Below, one piece after another: positions 33,607-44,691 of a stretch of DNA of 64,000 bases (positions within the stretch are counted from its first letter, which is position 1; each line of letters begins with the position of its first letter). The position numbers and the translations under genes are program-made. Location: the NCBI GenBank assembly GCA_964613945.1, contig CAZTJC010000007.1:62001-126000 (forward strand), given 5' to 3'. The stretch comes from JAVVHH01 sp964613945 (GTDB lineage Bacteria > Pseudomonadota > Alphaproteobacteria > Acetobacterales > Acetobacteraceae). The notes under the pieces were generated by a model that saw only the letters and a program-made list of their open reading frames with translations, was not told where the DNA came from and did no database searches.

Positions 33607-34995
33607 TTATGTCGGATCGCCGAGACTTGGCCGACGGTCCTTCCAGTCGTGTTCGCGTTCGTAAGCCGCGGCGGCGCGTAGCAGCGTCACCTCGTCGAAC
33701 GGTTTGGCCGCGATCTGCAGACCGATCGGCAAGCCGCCCTCGTCAAACCCGCAAGGGAGGCTGATCGCCGGCATGCCGGTGAGGTTATAGGGGTAGGTCA
33801 GCCGCCACGTCGCCGCCAATGTGCTCTCGTCGCCGCCGGCCACCTCGACCCGGCGTTGCCCGACCCGCGGCGCCGTCACCGGCTCGGTCGGCCCGATGAT
33901 CACGTCCGCCTCCGCCAATAAGCGGGCGAAGTCGGCGGCGAGCACGCGGCGGAACTGCTCGGCTTTCAGCAGGTCGGCGCCGGTCACCAACCGCCCCATC
34001 TCGACGAGGCTGCGTACGTCTTTGGTGTAGCCGGACACCCGGCCGCCGCGCAGTGCCTCGTCGTGATAGGCCGCGGACGAGGCCAGCTCGACGGCGAAGA
34101 TGGCACCAAGCGCGTAGTCGAGATTAGGCACTTGAGCGTCGCGGATGGTTGCGCCATTCGCCGCATACCAATCGATCGCCCGCTCGACCGCCGTCTCCAC
34201 TCCTGCCGAATTGCGTCCAAAGAAGTGGTTGCGCACGACCACGACGCGCAGTCCCCGCGCGTTCGCCTCGGTGGTCACAGCGAGATAGTCGTCCACAGGT
34301 TCGGATATGCTGGCCGGGTCGGCCGGGTCGGCGCCGGCGAGCACGCCAAGCAGGATCGCAGCGTCGGCCACGCTGCGCGTCAGCGGCCCAGCATGGTCCA
34401 ACGACCAGCTATGCGGGACGATGCCGTCGCGGCTGATGCGTCCGAACGTTGGCTTGAGGCCGACCACGCCGCAGAAGCTGGCAGGGATGCGTATCGAGCC
34501 GCCCGTGTCCGATCCCATCGCCGCCGCGCACAACCCGGCCGCCACCGCCGCCGCAGAACCGCCGCTCGAGCCGCCGGGAATGCACGACCCGTCCCACGGA
34601 TTGCGGGTCGGCGGCGTCTCGGTGCCCCAGGCGTATTCATGCGTGCGGGTCTTGCCGATCAGGATCGCGCCGGCGGCGCGGAGCCGGGCGGCGACGGCGC
34701 TGTCGCGCTGCGGGAAGTGCGCGCCCGCCGCGAGCGTGCCTGCCGTGGTCGGCATGTCGGCGGTCAGCATGTTGTCCTTGATGGCGATCGGCACGCCGTG
34801 CAGCGACCCGAGCGCCCGCCCCTCGCGCACATTGCGCTCGCACGCCTCGGCCTGCGCGCGGGCGTGCTCGTTGAGGCAGATGAAGGCGGAGAGCTGCGGA
34901 TCGAGCGCTGCGATCCGGTCCGTCGCCTCCGCCAGCGCCGCCACGGGCGAGAGCGTGCCGGCGCGGATCCGCTCCGCCTGCGCGATGACGCTCAT
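33607..34995 (-). CDS. Amidase signature family enzyme (GatA-like)
   Basis: The 462-residue protein has the complete amidase-signature Ser-cisSer-Lys triad: Lys in GVPIAIKDNML near 75, cis-Ser in GGSSGGSAAAVAAGL near 142-156, and the nucleophile in GSDTGGSIRIPASFCGVVGLKPTFG. It hydrolyses a carboxamide to acid and ammonia, presumably in the cytoplasm, since no signal is seen. Its start codon overlaps the stop of the DUF1028 gene (ATGA at 34992-34995). In an operon with a Liv-type importer and DUF1028, it is likely the key catabolic step for an imported amide. A GatA role in tRNA charging is unlikely because gatB/gatC are absent. Confidence 0.9.
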   Translation of the reverse strand: MSVIAQAERIRAGTLSPVAALAEATDRIAALDPQLSAFICLNEHARAQAEACERNVREGRALGSLHGVPIAIKDNMLTADMPTTAGTLAAGAHFPQRDSAVAARLRAAGAILIGKTRTHEYAWGTETPPTRNPWDGSCIPGGSSGGSAAAVAAGLCAAAMGSDTGGSIRIPASFCGVVGLKPTFGRISRDGIVPHSWSLDHAGPLTRSVADAAILLGVLAGADPADPASISEPVDDYLAVTTEANARGLRVVVVRNHFFGRNSAGVETAVERAIDWYAANGATIRDAQVPNLDYALGAIFAVELASSAAYHDEALRGGRVSGYTKDVRSLVEMGRLVTGADLLKAEQFRRVLAADFARLLAEADVIIGPTEPVTAPRVGQRRVEVAGGDESTLAATWRLTYPYNLTGMPAISLPCGFDEGGLPIGLQIAAKPFDEVTLLRAAAAYEREHDWKDRRPSLGDPT

Positions 34996-35882
34996 GATGG
35001 CATCCTCGGGTCGAACACCACCGCCGGATGGACGTCCGTCAGGTCCACGGCGCGTAGCTTGGCGATCTCGGCGGCGATTGGCTTGAACAGGGCGAGCAGT
35101 TCGGCGCGGCGATCCGCCGGCAGGTCGAGGCCGATCAGGTCGGACCAGAGGTCGGGTGCGGTGCCGCCGGGTCGGTCCGCCGGCGGGCGCAGCAGCATGT
35201 TGACGACGTCGTCCGGCGTTGGCTTGGCCGACGCGCCGCGGCGTGGCATGCCGCCGAGGAACGGCCGCACCTGATGCTTGAACACGCCGAAGATGCGGCG
35301 CAGTTCGGCGACCGGCGCCGGGCTCTCGTCCACGCGGAGGTCGACGAACGGGTAGGCCTCCTCGTTACGCACCAGCAGGGCGGCGGATTGCTTGCCGCGC
35401 TTGTCGCCGCCCTCCGATTGCCCGGCCTCCAGGGCGCGAACCAGCCGTTCGGCCAACTCCTCGCTCTCGCTCGCCTCGAAGGCAGCCATCATGGCGTCGA
35501 GCACCTCGGCGCCGGTCAGCATGTTGCCTTGAATGGCAACACCTGGGCCGATGCGGTGCCCGAACCAGGGCGTGCAATCCGGCCCGGACCAGGACGCTGC
35601 CAGGCCGTTCGCGTCGACAACGCCGACCTGGCGCACGTTGCGCGCCTCGTCATCGGCCAGTGCGGCAGCCAGCGCCTTCTCGGCGTCCAGCCCTGTCGCC
35701 ATCTGCTCCAGCGCGGTCACCGCCAGATAGGGGTTGACCCAGGCCTGGGTGGAGACGGCTCCCACGCCGGGCTCGATCCGCGGGCAGATTGCGCCCACCG
35801 CCGGCACCGCGGTGCTGACGGCGACGCCGAGCATGGAGGTGCGCGGACACCGGGCAGCGATGGAGAAGGTGGCCAGATACAT
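34992..35882 (-). CDS. DUF1028 protein (putative Ntn-type hydrolase)
   Basis: The 296-residue product begins with the DUF1028 hallmark TFSIAARCPRTSMLGVAVST at residues 4-23 and continues with GAVSTQAWVNPYLAVTALEQM, then RQVGVVDANG and GVAIQGNMLTG. From family knowledge, DUF1028 is placed among N-terminal-nucleophile-type hydrolases and often occurs with amidases and importers, but its reaction is not established. The C-terminal 100 residues (after RIFGVFKHQVRP) are extra relative to the shortest members. It lies 12 bases after LivF and overlaps the amidase, so it is part of the operon. Confidence 0.88.
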   Translation of the reverse strand: MYLATFSIAARCPRTSMLGVAVSTAVPAVGAICPRIEPGVGAVSTQAWVNPYLAVTALEQMATGLDAEKALAAALADDEARNVRQVGVVDANGLAASWSGPDCTPWFGHRIGPGVAIQGNMLTGAEVLDAMMAAFEASESEELAERLVRALEAGQSEGGDKRGKQSAALLVRNEEAYPFVDLRVDESPAPVAELRRIFGVFKHQVRPFLGGMPRRGASAKPTPDDVVNMLLRPPADRPGGTAPDLWSDLIGLDLPADRRAELLALFKPIAAEIAKLRAVDLTDVHPAVVFDPRMPS

Positions 35883-35894
35883 GGGAGACTCCGG

Positions 35895-36592
35895 TTAGAC
35901 CGCGAGATGATCGGCAATACGGACATCGGCGCCGGGCTCGGTGGCGCCGGACGCGACGATCTCGCCGCGCGCCAACACGGCGTAGCGATCGGCCACGGCC
36001 AGCGCGAAACCGATATTCTGCTCGATCAGCAGGATGGCGGTGCCCGCGTCGCGTTGCGCCCGCAGCACGTCGGCGAGCCGCGCGATGACGGAGGGCTGCA
36101 GCCCCTCGGTGATCTCATCGACCAGCATCAAAGCCGGCTTGGCCATCAGCGCACGCGCCATGATGAGCATCTTCTGCTCGCCGCCGCTCAGCGTGCCGGC
36201 TTTTTGCGCGCGTCGCTGCGCCAGCACGGGAAAGAACGCCGCCACCCGCTCGAGCCCGGCCGCGAACAGGGTACGCTGCCGCAGCCCGAGGCGGAGGTTC
36301 TCCTCCACCGTCAGCTCGCCGAAGATCGCCTGATCCTGCGGCGAGTAGCTGACCGAGCGCTCGCTCAGCCGATGCGGCCGGATCCCGGTGATGTCCTCGC
36401 CGAGCACGCGGATACGTCCTTCGCGCGGCGGCAGGAATCCCATGATCGTCTTCAGCAGCGTCGTCTTGCCCATGCCATTCTTGCCCAGCACCGCCAGCAC
36501 CGACCCGGCGGGCACCGTCAGGCTGACACCGCGCAATACGATAGCCTCGCCATAGCCTGACGACAGCCCGTCGACCTCCAGCGCGTTCTCGC

Positions 36593-36596
<4 letters not shown>
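35895..36596 (-). CDS. Branched-chain-type ABC transporter ATPase (LivF-like)
   Basis: The 233-residue ATPase has Walker A LGKNGMGKTTLL, the Q-loop in YSPQDQAIFGELTV, signature LSGGEQKMLIMARAL and Walker B LMLVDEITEGL, typical of LivF. GTG 36596 is chosen: it overlaps the fused LivM/LivG stop (GTGA) and family homology begins immediately after. The upstream open frame is antisense to nothing but is in the wrong frame of the fused gene. Together with the fused gene and LivH it makes a full HAAT-type importer. Confidence 0.92.
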
Positions 36597-38363
<1,767 letters not shown>

Positions 38364-38371
<8 letters not shown>

Positions 38372-39200
38372 GGGCGAACCCGCTCGGACGCACGCGCAGC
38401 AGGATGGCGGCGAGCACGACGATGCTGAGCGAGCCCAGCACCGGGCTGCTATAGGTGCTGATCGCCACTTGCGCGCCACCCAGCACGAGCGATGCGACCG
38501 CCAGGCTGGTCAGCGATGTGCCGGACACCATCACCAGCATGAATGCGTTCAGCAGCCACGGAACGCCCATCAATGGATCGACGCTGAGCAGCGGCGTGAT
38601 CAGCGCGCCTGCCACCGCGGCCAGCCCGGCGCCGATGCTGAAGGTGAGAAATCGCACGCGCTCACTGTTGATGCCAAGGCTCTGCGCCAGCGTCTCGTTC
38701 ATGATGACCGCTCGGGCGGCCAGGCCCAACGGCGTTAACTGGAACACGGCCGCCATTAGCAAACCGAGCCCGATCGCGATGCCCAGCATCAGCAGGCGGT
38801 AGAGGGAATACTGCGTATCGAGCAGAACCAAGGCACCTTGCACCGGGCTCTGCACGAAATTAGTGCCGCGCCCGAACGCCAGGGTGATGAACTGGACGAT
38901 GACGATGCCTAGCCCCCAGGTTGCCAGAATGGCATCCAGCGGGCGGCCATAAAGCGGTCGCACGATCGCCGCCTCCACGACGGCGCCGAACCCCGCCCCG
39001 ATGACGAGCGCGAGCGGGATTGCGAGCCACGGGCTGATTCCCCACTGCGTCGCCACCAGTGCACTGTAGCCGCCCAGCGTCAGGAAGCCACCATGGGCGA
39101 AGTTGATGATCTTCAGCACGCCATAGGTGATCAGCAATCCGGCGGCGACCACGAACAGGATCGCCGCCGTGGTCACCACGTCCAACCCGAGGTTGATCAC
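38364..39200 (-). CDS. Branched-chain-type ABC transporter permease (LivH-like)
   Basis: This LivH-like protein of 278 residues has about eight membrane segments and family stretches near the start (AGLLITYGVLKIINFAHGGFLTLGGY) and in the middle (AVIMNETLAQSLGINSERV, the cytoplasmic coupling loop). It is preceded by the binding-protein gene with a four-base gap and overlaps the next gene. With the fused LivM/LivG and LivF it forms the translocation channel for the LivK-like protein encoded first in the operon. Confidence 0.92.
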
Positions 39201-39204
39201 CCGC

Positions 39205-40365
39205 CTACTTGAGCTTCGGGCATTGATTGCCGGGCGAGACGTTCGGGAACTTCTCGATGACCTTCACGCTGCCATCGTCCTGCACCTGGCCGAGATACAT
39301 CGTCAGCGCCGCGTGATGCTCCTGGTCCATGCTGATCTTGCCCCGCGCGCCGGTGAACGACACCTCGGGCAGCGCCTTCAGCACCTTGTCGGAATCGACG
39401 CTGCCGGCTTTCTCGACTGCGGCTTTGTAGAGGTAGATGCCGTCATATTCCGGCTCCGACAGGTCGTTCGGCGTCTTCATCTCGGCGCCGAACTTCTTCT
39501 GCAGCCCGGCGATGAACGCCTTGTTCTCCGGCGTGTCGATGCTGGTGAGATAGGATTGCGAGACGTAGGTGCCGGCCGCGTCGGCACCGATGGCCTTGGC
39601 CGTGCCCTCGTCGACGCCGAGATTGCCGAACAGCACGGTGAGGCCCGAGGCGCGGAGCTGCTTGGTCAGGGTCACGTTCGGAGCGCCGCCCGCGGTCGAG
39701 CTGATCAGCGCGTCCGGCTTCTCGTTGCGGATCTTGCTGATCACCGGCGTCCAGTCGGAGGCGTCCATCGGCAGGTATTCCTCGCCGATCACCTTGCCGC
39801 CTTTGGAGATGATGTACTTGCGCGTGAAATCGAGCATGCCGCGGCCGAACGCATAGTCGCTGCCGGCCAGGAAGAACGTCTTGGCGTTCTTCTGCTTCAT
39901 CAGATAATCGACCACCGGCGCCACCTGCTGATCCGGCACCCAGGCATCGACGAACAGGTACGGGCTGCAGGAACGGCCCTCGTAGGACGACGTGTAGATG
40001 AACGGCGTCTTGCTCCGCGCCACTACGGGCAGCCCGGCGTTGCGGGCGGCGCTGGTTTCCATCGTGATGATGACGTTCACCTTCTGCTGCAGCGTCAGCG
40101 AGGTGAACGCCTTGACGGCACCATCCGCACCGGACCCGTCATCGGCGACCTCGAGTGCGACCTGCCGGCCTAGGATGCCGCCCTTGGCATTGATCTCGTC
40201 CGCCGCGAGTTGCGCCGCCTGCACCACCGATGGCGCGACCACCGAGTTCGCGCCCGAAAGCCCCACCGGAATACCTATCTTGATGGGGTCGGCGGCGTAG
40301 GACTGCCCCACGCTCAAGATAACGCCAGCGGCGATCAGTCCGGACACTCTGCTCATTTTGACCAT
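39205..40365 (-). CDS. LivK/amide-type solute-binding protein
   Basis: The 386-residue periplasmic binding protein has a Sec signal (MSRVSGLIAAGVILSVGQSYA) and a type I periplasmic-binding fold: DPIKIGIPVGLSG, AAQLAADEINAKGGILGRQVAL, SYEGRSCSPYLFVDAW and FLAGSDYAFGRGML, ending with the family C-terminal Cys in GNQCPKLK. This class binds branched-chain amino acids, urea, short amides or aromatic acids. As first gene of an operon with an amidase and DUF1028, an amide ligand is likely. ATG 40356 is an alternative start. Confidence 0.9.
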   Translation of the reverse strand: MVKMSRVSGLIAAGVILSVGQSYAADPIKIGIPVGLSGANSVVAPSVVQAAQLAADEINAKGGILGRQVALEVADDGSGADGAVKAFTSLTLQQKVNVIITMETSAARNAGLPVVARSKTPFIYTSSYEGRSCSPYLFVDAWVPDQQVAPVVDYLMKQKNAKTFFLAGSDYAFGRGMLDFTRKYIISKGGKVIGEEYLPMDASDWTPVISKIRNEKPDALISSTAGGAPNVTLTKQLRASGLTVLFGNLGVDEGTAKAIGADAAGTYVSQSYLTSIDTPENKAFIAGLQKKFGAEMKTPNDLSEPEYDGIYLYKAAVEKAGSVDSDKVLKALPEVSFTGARGKISMDQEHHAALTMYLGQVQDDGSVKVIEKFPNVSPGNQCPKLK

Positions 40366-40488
40366 CGTCGTTTCCCCTGTCGTCCAATACTGAACCGAAT
40401 ATCTGAGTAACTATGCAAGCCCCGAGCCAAATTCGTGCAATGTTCTGTGTCGCCGCCCGGACCGGTCCATGGTCCGCAACGGCGGGGA

Positions 40489-41292
40489 TCATGCGCCGCT
40501 GCGCCGGGTCGCGCTGCGCTTGGCCGTGTCGGCAAGCCACATCAGCGCCACCGTGCCGATCACGAACACCGTCGAGGCGGCGGCGATCACCGGAGAGACG
40601 TTGAACTCGATGTCTTCGAACATCTTGCGGGTGATGGTCTGGTGTTCGACGCCCGAGATGAAGAACGACACCACCGTCTCGTCGAAAGAGGCGAGCGCCG
40701 AGAACACGGCACCGGCCAGGATGGCCGGGCTGATCAGCGGCATCGTGATGGACCAGAAGCAGCGCAGCCGGGACGCGCCCAGGTTGAGCCCGGCCATCTC
40801 GAGCGAAGGCGGTAGTCGCTGCAACGCCGCCGAGACGACCAGCACGACGTAGGGAACGGCTAGGGCGGTATGGATCAGCACAAAGCCGAGCCTGGTGCCG
40901 GTCAGGCCGAGCGGCGCGAACTGCAGGTAGACCGCGATCGCCACGATGATGTGCGGCACGATTAACGGTGCCAGCAGCAGGGCCTCCAGCGTCTGCCGAC
41001 CCGGCAGGCGGCCGCGCACGAGGCCGACCGAGGCCATGGTGCCGACCACCGTGCTGCACACGGTTGTGAGTGCCGCGATCCCCAGCGAGAACAGGGTCGC
41101 GTCCACCCAGCCGGGATCGCTGAAGAACAGCTGATACCAACGCAAAGAGAGGCCGCGGGGCGGGAAGGCCAGCTCGGTCGACGGGCTGAACGACACCGGT
41201 AGGATCAGCAGCGTCGGCAACATCAGGAACACGAGGATCAGCGCGCACAGCGCTCGGAACAGCCATTCCGCCAGCCCGGCCTGCTTAGTCAT
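40489..41292 (-). CDS. Spermidine/putrescine-type ABC permease (PotC-like)
   Basis: The 267-residue inner-membrane protein has about six membrane segments and the EAA-loop pattern AGLNLGASRLRCFWSITMPLISPAILAGA expected of PotC-type permeases. It overlaps the PotB-like gene by eight bases and is the last gene of the HisD/monooxygenase/oxidase operon. A 123-base gap then separates it from the Liv-type operon start. Confidence 0.92.
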   Translation of the reverse strand: MTKQAGLAEWLFRALCALILVFLMLPTLLILPVSFSPSTELAFPPRGLSLRWYQLFFSDPGWVDATLFSLGIAALTTVCSTVVGTMASVGLVRGRLPGRQTLEALLLAPLIVPHIIVAIAVYLQFAPLGLTGTRLGFVLIHTALAVPYVVLVVSAALQRLPPSLEMAGLNLGASRLRCFWSITMPLISPAILAGAVFSALASFDETVVSFFISGVEHQTITRKMFEDIEFNVSPVIAAASTVFVIGTVALMWLADTAKRSATRRSGA

Positions 41293-42139
41293 GGGCGACC
41301 ACCCGTTCCAAGCGCAGCAGGCGCTTGAAGGAGACGGTCAGCCCCAGTGACAGCACCAGCAGCACGCAGGAGATGGCGCCGGCGAACGGCCAGTTGAGCA
41401 AGGTAGTCGCCTGTTCGGCGATCAACGTGGCGATCATCAGGGTTTGCGGCCCGCCGACCAGCGCCGGCGTGACGTAGAAGCCTAGCGACATGACGAACAC
41501 CAGCAGACAGCCGGCGAACACGCCCGGCAGGCTGAGCGGCAGCGTCACGGCAAAGAACGTGCGCACCCGCCCGGCCCCGAGATTGAGGGCCGCGCGCGGC
41601 AGGTCGGGCGGGATGCTCCCCAAGGCGGAGGCGATCGGCAGGATCATGAACGGCAGCAGCACGTGCGTCATCGCCATCAGCACGGCGCCGTCCGTGTACA
41701 ACATGTTCAGCGGCTTCGCAGCGGGATCGAGGCCGAGCAGCACCGAGTTGATCACCCCCTTGCGCTGCAGCAGCATGATCCAGGCGTACGACCGGATCAA
41801 CGCGGAGGTCCATAGCGGGATCATAACGCAGACGACGGCGATCTTGACGGCGACACGGCCGGGCCGGGCCATCAGCGCGGCGATCGGGTAGCCCAGCAGC
41901 AGCGCCGACACGGTGCACACCAGAGCGATCCACAGGGTGCGGATGATAACCTGGCGATACAGCGGCTCGACGAGAAGCCGGCGATAATTGTCGAGGCTGA
42001 ACGAGGGCTCGGTGACGCTGGTCAGCAGCAGCTTGCCGATGGGCAGGAAGAACGTCCATGCCAGCAACAGCACGAGCGGGGCCACCAGCAGCATAGACAA
42101 TGACAGCGGCAGTTGCCCGCGGCGTGGTGCATCCGCCAT
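41285..42139 (-). CDS. Spermidine/putrescine-type ABC permease (PotB-like)
   Basis: The 284-residue permease shows about six membrane segments, begins LSMLLVAPLVLLLAWTFFLPIG and has the coupling loop RAALNLGAGRVRTFFAVTLPLSLPGVFAG. The ATG at 42139 shares one base with the stop of the ATPase gene (TGATG). It pairs with the PotC-like permease. The spelling is that of the polyamine/opine/Fe-type importer class; the ligand is set by the binding protein. Confidence 0.92.
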   Translation of the reverse strand: MADAPRRGQLPLSLSMLLVAPLVLLLAWTFFLPIGKLLLTSVTEPSFSLDNYRRLLVEPLYRQVIIRTLWIALVCTVSALLLGYPIAALMARPGRVAVKIAVVCVMIPLWTSALIRSYAWIMLLQRKGVINSVLLGLDPAAKPLNMLYTDGAVLMAMTHVLLPFMILPIASALGSIPPDLPRAALNLGAGRVRTFFAVTLPLSLPGVFAGCLLVFVMSLGFYVTPALVGGPQTLMIATLIAEQATTLLNWPFAGAISCVLLVLSLGLTVSFKRLLRLERVVAHD

Positions 42140-43239
42140 CAGCCCGGTGTTCCGCCGATGTCGGGAAAGGCGATGGCGTTGGCGGCGGGCCAGCTCGCCG
42201 TCACGGGCGTGCCGGGTCGTAGCAGCGCCAGGTCGGAGCGGGCACCGACATCGGCGCGCAGGGTGGCACCGCCCTGCAGTCCGACCTGTACGGCGGTGCT
42301 GGCACCATTGAAGACGCACTGGGTCACGCTGCCGCGCAAGCCGCTGGTGCCATCCTGCACCAATTCGACGTGCTCTGGCCGGATTGCCAGGCGGACCGCG
42401 CTGCCCGGCGCGATCCCATGGGTCGACGGAGTGGCCGCGGCAGTGCCGGCCGCGGTGCGCACTGTGCAGCCGCCGTTGCCGGACCCGTCCAACGTGCCGG
42501 GCAGCAGGTTCATCTCGCCGATGAAGTCGGCCACGAATGCGTCGGCCGGCCGGTCATACAATTCCCGCGGCGGACCGAGCTGTACCAGGCGGCCGCCGTT
42601 CATCACCGCCACGCGGTCCGACATGGTGAGCGCTTCCTCCTGGTCGTGGGTGACGTAAATCACCGTCGCGCCCAGGCGCTGCTGCAACTGCCGCAGCTCC
42701 GACTGCATGTGCTGGCGCAATTTCTTGTCCAGCGCGCCGAGCGGCTCGTCCATCAGGATCACCGGCGGCTCGAACACGATGGCCCGGGCCAGCGCCACGC
42801 GCTGCTGCTGCCCGCCCGACAGCTCGGCCGGCTTGCGCCCGGCCAGCGCGTCCAGCTTTACCATGGCAATGGCGCGGTTCACCCGCTCCTCCCGCTCCGC
42901 CCGCCCGACCCGGCGCATGCGCAGCGGGAACGCGATGTTTTCCGCCACCGTCATGTGCGGGAACAGAGCGTAGCGCTGAAACACCATGGCGATGTCGCGC
43001 TTGTTGGGCGGAACGCGGGTAATGTCTCGGTCACCGACGGTCAAACGCCCCTGATCCGGCTCCTCGAAGCCGGCCAGCATCATCAACAGGGTAGTCTTGC
43101 CGGAGCCGGACGGGCCCAACAGGGAGACGAATTCCCCGGCGCCAGCGGTCAACGAGACGCCGCCCACCGCGGTGACGGCACCGTAGCGCCGCCAAACGTC
43201 GTGGATCCCGACCTCCAGACCATGGACGGCGCCGTTCAT
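42139..43239 (-). CDS. Spermidine/putrescine-type ABC ATPase (PotA-like)
   Basis: The 366-residue ATPase has Walker A LLGPSGSGKTTLL, the Q-loop FQRYALFPHMTVAENIAF, signature LSGGQQQRVALARAI, Walker B VILMDEPLGALDKK and a C-terminal TOBE regulatory domain (RLAIRPEHVEL). This is the PotA layout. It starts one base beyond the binding-protein stop and overlaps PotB by one base, so the four transporter genes are tightly coupled. Confidence 0.94.
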   Translation of the reverse strand: MNGAVHGLEVGIHDVWRRYGAVTAVGGVSLTAGAGEFVSLLGPSGSGKTTLLMMLAGFEEPDQGRLTVGDRDITRVPPNKRDIAMVFQRYALFPHMTVAENIAFPLRMRRVGRAEREERVNRAIAMVKLDALAGRKPAELSGGQQQRVALARAIVFEPPVILMDEPLGALDKKLRQHMQSELRQLQQRLGATVIYVTHDQEEALTMSDRVAVMNGGRLVQLGPPRELYDRPADAFVADFIGEMNLLPGTLDGSGNGGCTVRTAAGTAAATPSTHGIAPGSAVRLAIRPEHVELVQDGTSGLRGSVTQCVFNGASTAVQVGLQGGATLRADVGARSDLALLRPGTPVTASWPAANAIAFPDIGGTPG

Positions 43240-43240
43240 G

Positions 43241-44296
43241 CTAGGCGGAGACCCAGGCGTTGAACCGGTTCAGCACCGCAGCGCGGTTGGCGGCCAGCCA
43301 GTCGTAATCCACCGTCACGATGCCGGCGAGCCGTTCGGGGGTGGAGATCAGCTCGTCCCGCTCATCGGCCGACAACAGGGCCGGAGCGTTCTTGTTGGAC
43401 GTGGTGTAGCCCATCTCCCGCGCAAAGGCGGCGTGGTTCTCCGGATTTGTCATGTAGAAGTCGATGAAGGCCCGCGCCGCATTCGGGTGCGGCGCGTTCT
43501 TCAGGATGCACCAGGCGCCGAAATCCGCGATGGCCTGATTGTAGGTCCAGGCGAGCTTGGTCCCCCGGTGCTTGGCCGCGAAGGCGGAGCCGCTCCACAT
43601 CAGCGACATGGCGATATCGTCGCCTTCCCACATCTTTTGACTCTGGTCGCCGGTGCGCCACCACGTCGCGACATCGGGCTTGATCGTGTCCAGCTTGCGG
43701 AAGATGCGGTCCAAATCCATCGGGAACAGCTTGTCGCGCGGGATCCCGTCGGCCAGCGCGGCCAGGATCAACGTGGCCCAGGGGCTGCCGGTGTTGGGCA
43801 GCGCCCGCCGGCCGGGGAAGGTCTTGGTGTCGAAGAAGTCGGCCCAGCGCTCGGGCTGGCGTCCCTTGAACAAGTCCGGGTTCCAGGTGAGGCACTGCGC
43901 GCCGGTGAGATACAGCACGCCGTAGCGGCCGCAGGTGCCAGCGACCCCGTCCTTAGCCACGTTGGGCACGGTGCTGCAGTCGCCGAGATCCGTCAGATAC
44001 TGCGAGATTTGCGACAGCTCGCTGTATTGCGGGGAGATGATGTCCCATTCCACACGAGCTGCCGCCTCCATGGCCGCAGTCTTAGCCATCATGTCGCCGT
44101 AGGTGGCCGCGAACGGAATCACGCGCACGCCGGTCGCCTTGGTGAAAGGGTCGAAGAAGTTCTTCTTCAGCGCCGCCTCGAACGCGCCGCCCGTGGAGCG
44201 GATCAGCAGGGTGGATTCCAGCTTCTCGTCGGCAGCCCGTGCGGACCACGGGAGGACAAGGGCGGCGGTTCCGGCGATCAGGCTGCGGCGCTGCAT
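43241..44296 (-). CDS. PotD-type solute-binding protein, copy 1
   Basis: The 351-residue periplasmic protein has a leader (MQRRSLIAGTAALVLPWSARA) and a PotD/type 2 binding fold: STGGAFEAALKKNFFDPF, then RVEWDIISPQYSEL, GTCGRYGVLYL and MWEGDDIAMSLMWSGSA, ending FGAWCILKNAPHPNAARAF. It belongs to the complete PotABC-type importer downstream. A near copy lies on the opposite strand at 49382-50443 across the XRE regulator. Ligands of this class are polyamines, opines or amino-acid derivatives, consistent with the DadA-like and RidA genes. Confidence 0.92.
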   Translation of the reverse strand: MQRRSLIAGTAALVLPWSARAADEKLESTLLIRSTGGAFEAALKKNFFDPFTKATGVRVIPFAATYGDMMAKTAAMEAAARVEWDIISPQYSELSQISQYLTDLGDCSTVPNVAKDGVAGTCGRYGVLYLTGAQCLTWNPDLFKGRQPERWADFFDTKTFPGRRALPNTGSPWATLILAALADGIPRDKLFPMDLDRIFRKLDTIKPDVATWWRTGDQSQKMWEGDDIAMSLMWSGSAFAAKHRGTKLAWTYNQAIADFGAWCILKNAPHPNAARAFIDFYMTNPENHAAFAREMGYTTSNKNAPALLSADERDELISTPERLAGIVTVDYDWLAANRAAVLNRFNAWVSA

Positions 44297-44313
44297 GGGC
44301 TGGGCTCCTCTCG

Positions 44314-44691
44314 TTACGTGGATGCGACGACGATCATCTCGACGCGGATGTCCTTGTTGGCCATGGTCACCTGGCAGCAGGCGCGCACCGGCGGGCATTC
44401 CGGGTCCGCCCACTCGTTCCACGCTTGGGTAAAGGCCGGAAAGTCCAGCACATGCGCCAGCCAGACGGTGATGTGACCGATCTTGCGCTTGTCGGAGCCG
44501 TAGCGCGACAGGCGCTCCTCGATCAGGGCGAACACCTCCTGGGCCTGCTCCACCACGGTGCCGCGACCGACCAGCGTCGTGGTGGGGATCACGGTCATGT
44601 AGATCGTGCCGTTGATGATTGCCGCGTCGGCGGACACCACGGGCGTGGCTTTGAACCGTTCCGGCGATTTCAGGAAATGCTGAATGGTCAT
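44314..44691 (-). CDS. RidA/YjgF-family enamine/imine deaminase
   Basis: The 125-residue protein follows the RidA pattern: AAIINGTIYMTVIPTT, QAQEVFALIEERLSRYG, HITVWLAHVLDFPAF and the key Arg in PPVRACCQVTMANKD, then VEMIVVA. The kept Arg supports activity on imines. Its ATG overlaps the stop of the DadA-like gene (ATGA), which fits: amine oxidases release imines that RidA clears. It contrasts with the Rid protein at 7274, which lacks this Arg. Confidence 0.9.
   Translation of the reverse strand: MTIQHFLKSPERFKATPVVSADAAIINGTIYMTVIPTTTLVGRGTVVEQAQEVFALIEERLSRYGSDKRKIGHITVWLAHVLDFPAFTQAWNEWADPECPPVRACCQVTMANKDIRVEMIVVAST

Noticed and set aside
40459..40468. GGACCGGTCC palindrome between the PotC-like and LivK-like genes
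   Set aside because: A ten-base GC palindrome is expected by chance in this base composition, and it has neither a U-tract nor a clear promoter relation; not called as a terminator.
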